Notes under the pieces: model-generated
The model's input: the letters and a program-made list of their open reading frames with translations, nothing else
What the model was told of the DNA's origin: nothing
Database searches by the model: none
Shown here: positions 55,427 through 63,825 of the stretch, piece by piece
How the letters are laid out: each line of letters begins with the position of its first letter
Numbering within the stretch: the first letter of the stretch is position 1
Source of the DNA: Ruminococcus sp. zg-924
Lineage (GTDB): Bacteria > Bacillota > Clostridia > Oscillospirales > Acutalibacteraceae
Direction: 5' to 3'
Length of the DNA stretch: 64,000 nt
NCBI RefSeq assembly: GCF_024433635.1
Contig: NZ_WNJZ01000004.1
Span: 62,001-126,000 of the forward strand
Program-made: the position numbers and the translations under genes

Positions 55427-58400
55427 ATGTTAGAAGTGACAAAAAAAGCAAAGACGCATGGCTTCTTAGGCAGGCTTTCGGCATTTTTGATGGCTGCCAT
55501 ATTATTGCTTTCAGTTTTTGTGCCAATGTCAATTTCAACAGTTGAGGTTGGTGCGGCGGCAAGCGCTACTGTGAGCGGCGGTGAAAAATTTACAATACAC
55601 CTTGACAGCTCAGCGGCAAGCTACTGGAGGGATCCAATGCAGGTGCGCTTTGTTGACAGTACAGGGGCAACAAAGGCGACTGTGTCTGTTTCTGCTCCGG
55701 CATCAGGCGGTTCTGTTGTTGTTACTGCTCCGGCTGAGGCTGCGGGAGCAACAGGTATTGTAGTTGAAAACCTTGATTCAACAAAGACTGCAATTAAAAC
55801 AGAAATTGACCAAAAAGTAGCGGCAGCTCCTGCCGGTAAAACGCTTGTTTTGTATGATAATACCTCTTCAAACTGGGGTCAGGTCAACTACTACGTTTGG
55901 AACAACACATCCAGCGGTACAGATAAAGAAGCTAATTGGCCGGGCAATAAGATAACTACTACGCTTTCAGGCAACAGCAAAATATATTATACATATGTAG
56001 ACGCCGGCAGATATCCGAACATTATCTTTAGCAACAACGGTGCTTCTCAGACAGATGACCTGCAAACACCTACCGGCGCAAGTAATCTTTACAATTCAGC
56101 GGTTAGTAAATGGACAGAATATACAGCCGTTGTAAACTCTGCTTCGCTTTCTGTAGCTAACAGAGCTGCTGATGGTAAAAACCACCTTTACCTAACAGGT
56201 GAGAAAACAGCAAAATGGAGTAAATACGGTGATACAATAGAGCTTACCACAATTTACTTTAAGCCGACAGCGAATTGGACAAATGCGTATGTTACATATG
56301 ATGGTGACGATCCGTACAGAACAACCGTTCGTATGACAAAATATGAAAACGGCGACGCTGATATACCTCTTATTTTTACAGCACAGGTTCCTGTTGGCGC
56401 TAAGCTTACTTTCACAGATGCACAAACTAACCCATCTTATTCTGTAAGCAACGTAATTTATGATGGCGATACAACACACTGTGCCTATATTCAGGCAGAC
56501 AGACAGTGGGATACACTCGAAAAAGCGTTGAGAAAGAGTTCAACAAATGTTGATTACACGGTTGGAACTAATAATTTCGCCACAGCCACTGCCTCCGGTG
56601 GCGGAGATAAAGTTATCGGCGTAAAGGCAACTTACTTTGACTATCTATCAAATAATGAAATAAGTTCAGGATGGCGAAAGAATTTGCAGTCGTTTAATTA
56701 TGACGCATCGTACCGTAGCCAATTATCCAAGTTTAATGATCTTATTAACGAACAAGCTAAAGCAAATACCGCTTGGCGCTATCCTCTCTATTTTGGTGAT
56801 GACTTCGATAGTTCCTATTATATAAACGGCTACTACAACTCGCTAAAAGACAGCAGGACAATCACGGAACAGCTTTTCTACGCAGCGAACAACTCGGGCG
56901 GTCTTACAGGTGACTGGGATAAAGGTACAGATGATGAGAGAAGCCGAAGTGTATTGGGACTTGTTGATAGTCAACTAAGCAGTGGTAATCTTACGGTCGG
57001 CGGCGGCGCACTGAATGCTCCGTGGTTTAATAACGACCTGCTAAAGCCGAACGATTCAGGCGGTGGCTCAGAGCCGGCGACAGTGCAAATTGTTTGGGGT
57101 AAAAAACAAAGCGGTGGCAATTGGTGCTATAAAATAGCGATACCAAAAGCAGCGGCAGCGTGTAAATATAACAAAAATAATAATAACTGGTCTAATGAAA
57201 TTAATCTTAGCAGTGTGGGAGATGGCACAGTTTACAAAACAAAAGGAGGAACATTTAACAACACATCGTCATATCCGGAGTTTAGCGATGGATCTAAAGG
57301 CGGATTCACCAGAGACTCTAACTATTACTACCTTGTTATTGAAGATGATGATAACTGGACAGCCGGCGATGGGGTATACGTTCATTATTGGAATAACGAT
57401 AATCCTTCGGTAAATACAACTTCGCCGGGAATAAAGCTTGTTGATGGTATTACATCCACCGGCGGCGCAACAACAGCCGAAACCCAATACGCTAAAATCG
57501 TAGATTCTTACTTCCCGTTTGTTGCTAATACAGACGAAACCACAGGTGTTACAACCTATTCCTTCAATTCGTCTAATCCTACTGACGGACAACAATCTTG
57601 GGATAATGTTTATTTTGATTGGGATAGTGCTGGAAGTCCAACAAAGATAAATTACAGCTCGGATGCGTCAAAAGCAATACAAAACCAAAATACTGGTAAT
57701 AAGAAGTACGGTATTTTCCCGTTCAATACAGCAAACGGATACGGCGGATACAATGAAACCGGTCGTGACTATGGCTATGGCATTAAAATGGAGATGCAAT
57801 TTACTCTTCCAATGAACGGCGTTTACGGCGACGGCAGTGGAGGAGTGAGTGGGCCGACCCAAATCACATGGAAAGATGGAAAATATTATAAAATAGCTAT
57901 TCCAAAAGATAATACGGATTTCCAAATTAATCCGGGAAATAATACTTCAGAGCACAATTTTACATTATCGGACATTCAAGGAAAGATATACAAAACTGAT
58001 GGAACAAATTATACTGCTACCAACCAAACTTCCCTTGGTAATCCCGGTTCATATTCCGATGACAATTATTATTATGTTGTAATAGATAATAGTAATAGTT
58101 GGAGTAAAATATGTGTCTATTACTGGGGTGGTACCGGAAATTCATGGCCTGGCACTGAGGTCACCGGTGATATAAAGTATGCAGATAGTGCTACTCAAAC
58201 AAGTAACAACCACGCAATGTTCAACTACTCCGGAGACGATGACCTTTGGGTATTCGTTGACGGTCAGCTTGTTCTTGACCTCGGCGGCGCTCATACGCCG
58301 ACAACGGGCAGCATTGATTTTGGTTATGGCACAAACCAAGTTCGCTCTACTGCAAATAAGGCTTATTATGAGCTGAACACAGGCAGCGGAAAGAACACCG

Positions 58401-60328
58401 ATGTAGCTAAAAACGGTGCATCAGTTGAAAAGACTTTTAATATCAACAACACTGACCCGTCAAGAAAGCACACAATGACTGTTTTCTATATGGAACGTGG
58501 TTTGAACGACTCTAACCTCAGCGTTTCATATTCTATTCAGCCTATTGAGAACGAGTTGTTTGTGGATAAGGTGATTCAGGTTCCGCAAATTAATTCCGGT
58601 CTTGAGACTGCTGTTGAAGATGCACTTGCAAACGCCGAGTATGGCTTTACGCTCAATCATGCGGGCAGTGCTTACGGCAACAAGACATATGCCTTGACAA
58701 AGGCTGACAAAACAAAGGAAACAAAAACCACAACTTCAAGCGGTGGCTTTGCTCTTAAGCAAAACGAAAGGGCATATTTCGGCAAGGAATTGAAGTATAA
58801 CGACTCTATAAGCGTCAGCGAGGGTACACCGGGACTGTTTGCTTATGATACATATCTGACGGTTGTAGATAACAAGACGGATAATAAGCTTGTTGAAAGG
58901 ACAAAAGCCGCTTCAAAGACATTTAACTTGGTTAACCTCGTAAACGGCACAGGCGATGAGAATGAAGGCGCATCAGTATCAGTAGACTATGAGAACATTC
59001 TGAAAACCGCCAACCTTACTCTTGATAAGAACTTGTTGACAGAGCAAGGTACGGAAAGTGAGAACAAAGTTCCGTTTGAATTTACTGTTGAGCTTGACCT
59101 CGATGGTGACGGAGATAAATACTCATATCAAACCTATGACCTTGAGTACCGTGTACCGGCAGGAACCTTTACTGCACAGGGTGGTAAGCTTTCAATTCGT
59201 CCTGACCAGACAGCGACAATTATGAATATTCCGGTCGGCGCAAAGTACAGAATTTCTGAAACTGCTAAGGCAGGATATGAGCTGAATAGCATAACAGGCG
59301 CAACTTCCATAAGCGGCTCTGCTGCAATCGGCACAATCAGCAATAGTGGTTCAGGCGTAACATTTACTAATAAAGAAAAGCCGGCAAGCTCTGGCTTGCG
59401 TGCGCAAAAGACTCTTGACGGCCAGCTTTATTCAGGCAGCGACTTTAGCTTTAATGCGCAGCTTGTAGATGTTAGAAATATAGACGGCGGTACAAAAACT
59501 CAAACTGAGCTGAATGCTCTTAAAGAAGAAAAGGCATATAACAACTCAAAATCAGTTGTTGCAGAGGACGGTTATGTAACCTTTGCTGATTTCTCTGTTC
59601 TTCCAAGTGATCAGTACGTAGCAAAATACATCTTTAAAATTACAGAGGATCCAACAGCTTCCGAATCACCGTATAATTATGATAGTACTGCTTATTATGC
59701 AGTAATTGAGGTTATAGCGGGTTCTGTTAAAGCTCCTGTCTACTATACAAATTCTGCTTGCACAACCTTGGTAGGAGTTGACGGCAAAACTGCCCCGACC
59801 TTTGAAAACTTCACCAAGGGCGTTGATGTCCAGTTTACTAAGGTCGACCAAAACGGCGTAGGAATTGACGGCGTTCAGTTTAAAATCTATACGGACGAAG
59901 CTTGCACAGCTGAGAATCAGTATAAAACAAACGGCGTTGGTGCTGCTATTGGCGATAATGGAACAGTAACATCGGCGGGTGGCGGCATTGTTAAGGTTGA
60001 GAAAATGGCTTACTCAACAACTGCGGCAACAACGTATTACTTTGTGGAAACTAAAACAGTAAACGGCAAGCAGCTCCTTGCTAACCCTGTTGTTGTTACT
60101 ATTGCAACCGACGGCACGTATACGGTTTCCTATAACGGCGTAACACTTACTGATAAAAAGGTAGTAAATGTTGACCAGCCGGATCTCCCCAATGCAGGTG
60201 CAGTGGGCGTTACAATGCTGTATGTATTCGGCTCGATAGCTGTAATCGGTGCAGGCACAGCATACGTTCTCTATCGCAGGAAGAGTAATCTTATTGCTCT
60301 TGCAAAGCAGATGTTGCACCGCAGATAA
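55427..60328 (+). CDS. large LPXTG-type pilus/surface adhesin with starch-binding-like and fibro-slime domains
   Basis: Cell-wall protein of 1633 residues. A signal peptide (about 1-45) precedes a CBM26-like starch-binding module at about 138-214 (VNYYVWNN, NWPGNKI, NIIFSNNG). A possible second carbohydrate-binding stretch lies at about 275-345. From about 396 a fibro-slime-type domain runs to about 1030, with YFDYLSNNE, FNYSGDDDLWVFVDG and LVLDLGGAH. It is interrupted by two similar modules at about 553-672 and 810-915 (YYKIAIPKD, IYKT, VYYWGGTG, WPGTEV). Cna-B/SpaA-like repeats follow. The sorting signal LPNAG is near 1586, then TM and a basic tail. It probably forms a pilus tip or a minor subunit. 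GTG 55436 is an alternative start, as the AAAGGAG is very close to ATG 55427. Confidence 0.9.
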   Translation: MLEVTKKAKTHGFLGRLSAFLMAAILLLSVFVPMSISTVEVGAAASATVSGGEKFTIHLDSSAASYWRDPMQVRFVDSTGATKATVSVSAPASGGSVVVTAPAEAAGATGIVVENLDSTKTAIKTEIDQKVAAAPAGKTLVLYDNTSSNWGQVNYYVWNNTSSGTDKEANWPGNKITTTLSGNSKIYYTYVDAGRYPNIIFSNNGASQTDDLQTPTGASNLYNSAVSKWTEYTAVVNSASLSVANRAADGKNHLYLTGEKTAKWSKYGDTIELTTIYFKPTANWTNAYVTYDGDDPYRTTVRMTKYENGDADIPLIFTAQVPVGAKLTFTDAQTNPSYSVSNVIYDGDTTHCAYIQADRQWDTLEKALRKSSTNVDYTVGTNNFATATASGGGDKVIGVKATYFDYLSNNEISSGWRKNLQSFNYDASYRSQLSKFNDLINEQAKANTAWRYPLYFGDDFDSSYYINGYYNSLKDSRTITEQLFYAANNSGGLTGDWDKGTDDERSRSVLGLVDSQLSSGNLTVGGGALNAPWFNNDLLKPNDSGGGSEPATVQIVWGKKQSGGNWCYKIAIPKAAAACKYNKNNNNWSNEINLSSVGDGTVYKTKGGTFNNTSSYPEFSDGSKGGFTRDSNYYYLVIEDDDNWTAGDGVYVHYWNNDNPSVNTTSPGIKLVDGITSTGGATTAETQYAKIVDSYFPFVANTDETTGVTTYSFNSSNPTDGQQSWDNVYFDWDSAGSPTKINYSSDASKAIQNQNTGNKKYGIFPFNTANGYGGYNETGRDYGYGIKMEMQFTLPMNGVYGDGSGGVSGPTQITWKDGKYYKIAIPKDNTDFQINPGNNTSEHNFTLSDIQGKIYKTDGTNYTATNQTSLGNPGSYSDDNYYYVVIDNSNSWSKICVYYWGGTGNSWPGTEVTGDIKYADSATQTSNNHAMFNYSGDDDLWVFVDGQLVLDLGGAHTPTTGSIDFGYGTNQVRSTANKAYYELNTGSGKNTDVAKNGASVEKTFNINNTDPSRKHTMTVFYMERGLNDSNLSVSYSIQPIENELFVDKVIQVPQINSGLETAVEDALANAEYGFTLNHAGSAYGNKTYALTKADKTKETKTTTSSGGFALKQNERAYFGKELKYNDSISVSEGTPGLFAYDTYLTVVDNKTDNKLVERTKAASKTFNLVNLVNGTGDENEGASVSVDYENILKTANLTLDKNLLTEQGTESENKVPFEFTVELDLDGDGDKYSYQTYDLEYRVPAGTFTAQGGKLSIRPDQTATIMNIPVGAKYRISETAKAGYELNSITGATSISGSAAIGTISNSGSGVTFTNKEKPASSGLRAQKTLDGQLYSGSDFSFNAQLVDVRNIDGGTKTQTELNALKEEKAYNNSKSVVAEDGYVTFADFSVLPSDQYVAKYIFKITEDPTASESPYNYDSTAYYAVIEVIAGSVKAPVYYTNSACTTLVGVDGKTAPTFENFTKGVDVQFTKVDQNGVGIDGVQFKIYTDEACTAENQYKTNGVGAAIGDNGTVTSAGGGIVKVEKMAYSTTAATTYYFVETKTVNGKQLLANPVVVTIATDGTYTVSYNGVTLTDKKVVNVDQPDLPNAGAVGVTMLYVFGSIAVIGAGTAYVLYRRKSNLIALAKQMLHRR

Positions 60329-60354
60329 GTGGCGATAAAGAATTAACTAAGTAA

Positions 60355-60420
60355 TGCAAAATATCTTTTCCGGCGGCATAGCTGCCGGAGGGATTTTGCA
60401 TAACCGCCGAGATAATCGGC
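60355..60420 (+). promoter_or_regulatory. two hairpins between adhesin and major pilin genes
   Basis: TGCAAAAT (60355-60362) and ATTTTGCA (60393-60400) enclose a second stem, CCGGCGGC (60370-60377) with GCTGCCGG (60381-60388) around an ATA loop. A further GCCGA/TCGGC hairpin lies at 60406-60420. No proper U run follows, so a processing or stability role that lets the shaft pilin exceed the tip protein is more likely than termination. Confidence 0.6.
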
Positions 60421-60492
60421 TTATAACAACGTTTTTAATTTTTCGTGGAAATTAAAATATTATTTATTTTTAAAGAAAGGGTGATTTCTAAA

Positions 60493-62400
60493 ATGAAAAT
60501 CACAAAGAAAATCACGAGTATTGTGCTTGCTCTCTTGCTCGCAGTTTCTGCTTTAGCAGGTCTTGCAATCACAGTAAACGCAGCTGACCCGACAGGAACA
60601 TTTACTTTGGATATTACAAAGTATGATGTTAAGGGCGACGGCTCAAACTACGATGTAGTTACTGGTACAGACAGTACTTTAACAGGTACTACTGCTGACG
60701 CACCTTCAGGTAAGACTCCTTTAGCCGGCGTTAAGTTCACAATGGCTAAGGTTGCTGACTGGAACGCAGCTGCTCCTTCATTAGAAGATGCTGCTGCAAT
60801 ATATCTTGATGAAGCTACACCAAAGATTGAGTCTGCTGCAACAGATGTAAACGGTCACACAACAATTCAAACAACAGATCCTGGTATCTATTGTGTTGTT
60901 GAAACAACATCTCCGGCTGCTGTTACATTAAGACAAGCATTCCTTGTATCTCTTCCGATGACTTCGGCTGACGGTCAATCACTGCTTAACACAGTTTATG
61001 TTTACCCGAAGAACCTCACAACACTTGCAGGCGCAAAGCTTACAAAAACAATGAACCAGGCTGCTTATGACAACACAAACGTAAAAGTAGCTCCTGTATT
61101 TAAGCTCTATGCAGGTACAGATGCAACAGGCACACTTATTGCAACATACACACTTGCAACCTCTACTGTTCCTGCAACAGCAGTAAAGAACACTACCGAT
61201 GAAAAATACACAACAGTTACTGTTGGTGTTAAAGACGGTGTAATGGCTGTTGACGGCCTTCCGACAAACGATAATGACGGAGCCACAGCTAATTACTGCT
61301 GGGTTGAGGCATCAGGAATTACTTTAACAGATGACACTGTATTGCCTGTTAACTCAACACCAATCCCATTCCAGGTTGTTAATAACGCTAACTCAACAAT
61401 TGTAACAAACGCAAGTGCAGATAACTTTGGTACATTCACATATGGCAATGGTACTGCTGCTGCACATGCTGCAACTCTTGACAACTCAACAACACCAACT
61501 ATCCTTAAGACAGTTGATAAGGCAACAGCAGGTATGGGCGAAACAGTAACTTGGACAATTTCTCCGTCTGTTCCGGCAGATATTAATACATATAAGACAT
61601 ATAAAGTAACTGATAATGTTCCTTCTACACTTGATATTGATTCTGCAACAGTTAAGCTTGATGGCACTGAGTATACCGGTGTTACACCTTCAATTGGTAA
61701 CGGTTATGTTACTGTTGATTTTGCAGGTAAGTTTGCTGAGCTCAAGGGTAAAGTTCTTACAATTGAAATTGCAACTCATATTAATGAGAGAGCTGTACCG
61801 AACACTGATATTGAAAATACAGCATCACTTGAATTTAAGAATAGCTTTGATGTTACAGGTACTCCAAGCGCAACTGCTAAGACTGTAACAGGCGGTTTCA
61901 GCATTATTAAGAAAGCTGATTCTGAAACAGGTACAGCAATGGCAGATGTTGAGTTTTTGCTTCAGACAGCTGATGGTAAAAATGTAAAGGTTACTCCTGT
62001 TGCAGGTGGTGGAGTACAGCCTCTTGCTGCTTATCCTACAGCGGGTTATTATGCAGCTGATGTTTCAGCAACAGATGTAACCGATGAAGATGCAACAGTT
62101 AAGACAAATTCAGATGGTAAGATTTTTGTTAAAGGTCTTGCTCAGGGCACAACTTATCAGCTCGTTGAGATAAAGACAAACACAGGCTATCAGCTTCTTA
62201 CAGATGCTAAAACTGTTAACATTACACCTACAACTTATGCAGAAGCAGGCGATTACACAATTGTAAACGTTAAGCAGCCTGACCTCCCGCTCACCGGTGG
62301 TATGGGTACAATCATCTTCACAATTGTTGGTGTTGCTCTCATCGGCGGCGCAGCATTCTTATTCATTCGTTCAAGAAAGTCTAAGAAAGAGGAAGCTTGA
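60493..62400 (+). CDS. major pilin, SpaA/BcpA type
   Basis: Sortase-polymerised shaft pilin of 635 residues. A signal peptide (1-about 30) ends near VNAADP. The pilin motif is YPKN at 171-174 in NTVYVYPKNL; its Lys would join to the next subunit. The E-box-like YQLVEIKTNTGYQ is near 553-566, and two or more Cna-B-like beta domains lie between. The sorting signal LPLTGG (598-603) is followed by a TM and a basic tail. ATG 60493 is used, with AAAGGGTGAT upstream. Codon use is rich in GCT and ACA, typical of a highly expressed gene. Confidence 0.93.
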   Translation: MKITKKITSIVLALLLAVSALAGLAITVNAADPTGTFTLDITKYDVKGDGSNYDVVTGTDSTLTGTTADAPSGKTPLAGVKFTMAKVADWNAAAPSLEDAAAIYLDEATPKIESAATDVNGHTTIQTTDPGIYCVVETTSPAAVTLRQAFLVSLPMTSADGQSLLNTVYVYPKNLTTLAGAKLTKTMNQAAYDNTNVKVAPVFKLYAGTDATGTLIATYTLATSTVPATAVKNTTDEKYTTVTVGVKDGVMAVDGLPTNDNDGATANYCWVEASGITLTDDTVLPVNSTPIPFQVVNNANSTIVTNASADNFGTFTYGNGTAAAHAATLDNSTTPTILKTVDKATAGMGETVTWTISPSVPADINTYKTYKVTDNVPSTLDIDSATVKLDGTEYTGVTPSIGNGYVTVDFAGKFAELKGKVLTIEIATHINERAVPNTDIENTASLEFKNSFDVTGTPSATAKTVTGGFSIIKKADSETGTAMADVEFLLQTADGKNVKVTPVAGGGVQPLAAYPTAGYYAADVSATDVTDEDATVKTNSDGKIFVKGLAQGTTYQLVEIKTNTGYQLLTDAKTVNITPTTYAEAGDYTIVNVKQPDLPLTGGMGTIIFTIVGVALIGGAAFLFIRSRKSKKEEA

Positions 62401-62463
62401 TTTGTAATTTAAGATTATAAATCGGATAATTAAAAATCTAATATTGTCGCTTTGCGGCTTGCG

Positions 62464-62494
62464 GCAGACAGGGGATTTTTCCCCTGTCTGTTTT
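62464..62494 (+). terminator. terminator-like hairpin between pilin and sortase genes
   Basis: AGACAGGGG (62466-62474) and CCCCTGTCT (62481-62489) pair perfectly around ATTTTT, followed by GTTTTGC. The U run is only four bases, so partial read-through to the sortase genes is likely. Confidence 0.7.
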
Positions 62495-62757
62495 GCAAAT
62501 TATTATGATAATAATAGCCGAGACTCAACCATATGTGTGACTGTAAAATGGCTTAACAAGCAACAAACGATTATATTAGATAGCGACAAATAAAATTTTG
62601 TTGCTACTCATTAAGCTTATCCGGCGGAGATCTATTTTGAACATATAATCCGCAGTCATTATGATATGTGTGCACTGTGTGAATATATAAAACTATCAGA
62701 TTAAACGGCATAATAAGTAAACCGTAAAGCTTCATTTAATTAATTTTGAGGTATAAT
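62495..62757 (+). other. 263-base gene-free region with several inverted repeats, before the sortase gene
   Basis: No gene is seen. Inverted repeats include AGCAACAAA/TTTGTTGCT (62559-62567 and 62597-62605), GCGGA/TCCGC (62624-62628 and 62649-62653), ACATAT/ATATGT nearby, and ACGG/CCGT just before the sortase ribosome site. No convincing promoter was found, so a structured leader is possible. Confidence 0.4.
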
Positions 62758-63825
62758 ATGAAAACCAAAAAAACAACCGCATCATCTAAATCTACAAAAT
62801 CAAAAAAGTCATCTCGTACAACTAAAATCATTGCCTGTTTATTACTTATTGGCGGTGTGTGCGTGCTGTTTTATCCTGCTTTGGGAAATGTTATATCCTA
62901 TTTTCAGCAGATAAGCGTTGTCGCAGAATATGAACAGCAGGTTGCTAAGCTAACTAAAACAGAAGTGCGCCTTCAAAAGGAGCTTGCTATTGAATACAAT
63001 AAAACACTTGGGCAAGTCACATTGCAGGACCCTTTTGAAAACGCATCTGACTCAAAGGACGAAACCGAGCCTACTGAGGAGGATAAGACCGTAGACGAGT
63101 ACTACCAAATGCTCAGCTTGAATGACGAACATATGATGGGCTTTATAAAAATCCCTGAAATTACGCTGACCTGCCCAATCTATCACGGTGCAACAGAGGC
63201 TCAGCTTCAAAAAGGAGTTGGGCATTTAAAGGGAACATCACTGCCTGTTGGCGGCACAGGAACACACTGCGTTTTAACGGGCCACACAGGGGTACCGGGA
63301 AATATGCTGTTTACCGACCTTGAAAAGCTGAATATCGGAGATAAGTTTTACCTTCATATTCTCGATGAGGTTTTGGCTTATCAGATTGACCAGATAGAGG
63401 TTGTCGAGCCACACGATACAAGGCAGCTGCAAATTGACCGTGACAAGGACCTGTGTACGCTCGTGACCTGTACCCCTTACGGTATTAATTCTCACAGACT
63501 TCTTGTGCGAGGAGCAAGAGTTGAATATATGCCCGGTGAGGACGATTATGAATCCGGTACAATCAAAACTACCGACGCTGAGGGCAATGTTGTTACAAAG
63601 CGAGTTGACGGCGGCAGTGACGAGGTGAACTTAGCGGGTATAAAAATTCCTAAGTGGGTAATTTGGACTATGATTCCGATTGGAGCGTTGATTGTTTTAC
63701 TCATTGCTGTTATAATAATCAGAAGAAGTTTGCGTAAAAGACGCATAGCGGAGGGGAAGGCTGATGAAGGAGAAGAAGAAGAAAACAGCACAGACAACGC
63801 AGAAAAAGAGGATGCCGAAAAGTAA
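62758..63825 (+). CDS. class C (pilus-type) sortase
   Basis: Transpeptidase that links pilin subunits, 355 residues. An N-terminal TM at about 23-45 precedes a lid motif DPF near residue 91, typical of class C. The catalytic His is in LTGHTG near 176, Cys in LVTCTPYG near 238, and Arg in SHRLLVRG. A second TM at about 300-322 and a charged C-terminal tail complete the usual membrane topology. ATG 62758 follows GAGGT; the TTG at 62746 is rejected. Substrates are presumably the two preceding surface proteins. Its end overlaps the next sortase gene by 62 bases. Confidence 0.93.
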   Translation: MKTKKTTASSKSTKSKKSSRTTKIIACLLLIGGVCVLFYPALGNVISYFQQISVVAEYEQQVAKLTKTEVRLQKELAIEYNKTLGQVTLQDPFENASDSKDETEPTEEDKTVDEYYQMLSLNDEHMMGFIKIPEITLTCPIYHGATEAQLQKGVGHLKGTSLPVGGTGTHCVLTGHTGVPGNMLFTDLEKLNIGDKFYLHILDEVLAYQIDQIEVVEPHDTRQLQIDRDKDLCTLVTCTPYGINSHRLLVRGARVEYMPGEDDYESGTIKTTDAEGNVVTKRVDGGSDEVNLAGIKIPKWVIWTMIPIGALIVLLIAVIIIRRSLRKRRIAEGKADEGEEEENSTDNAEKEDAEK

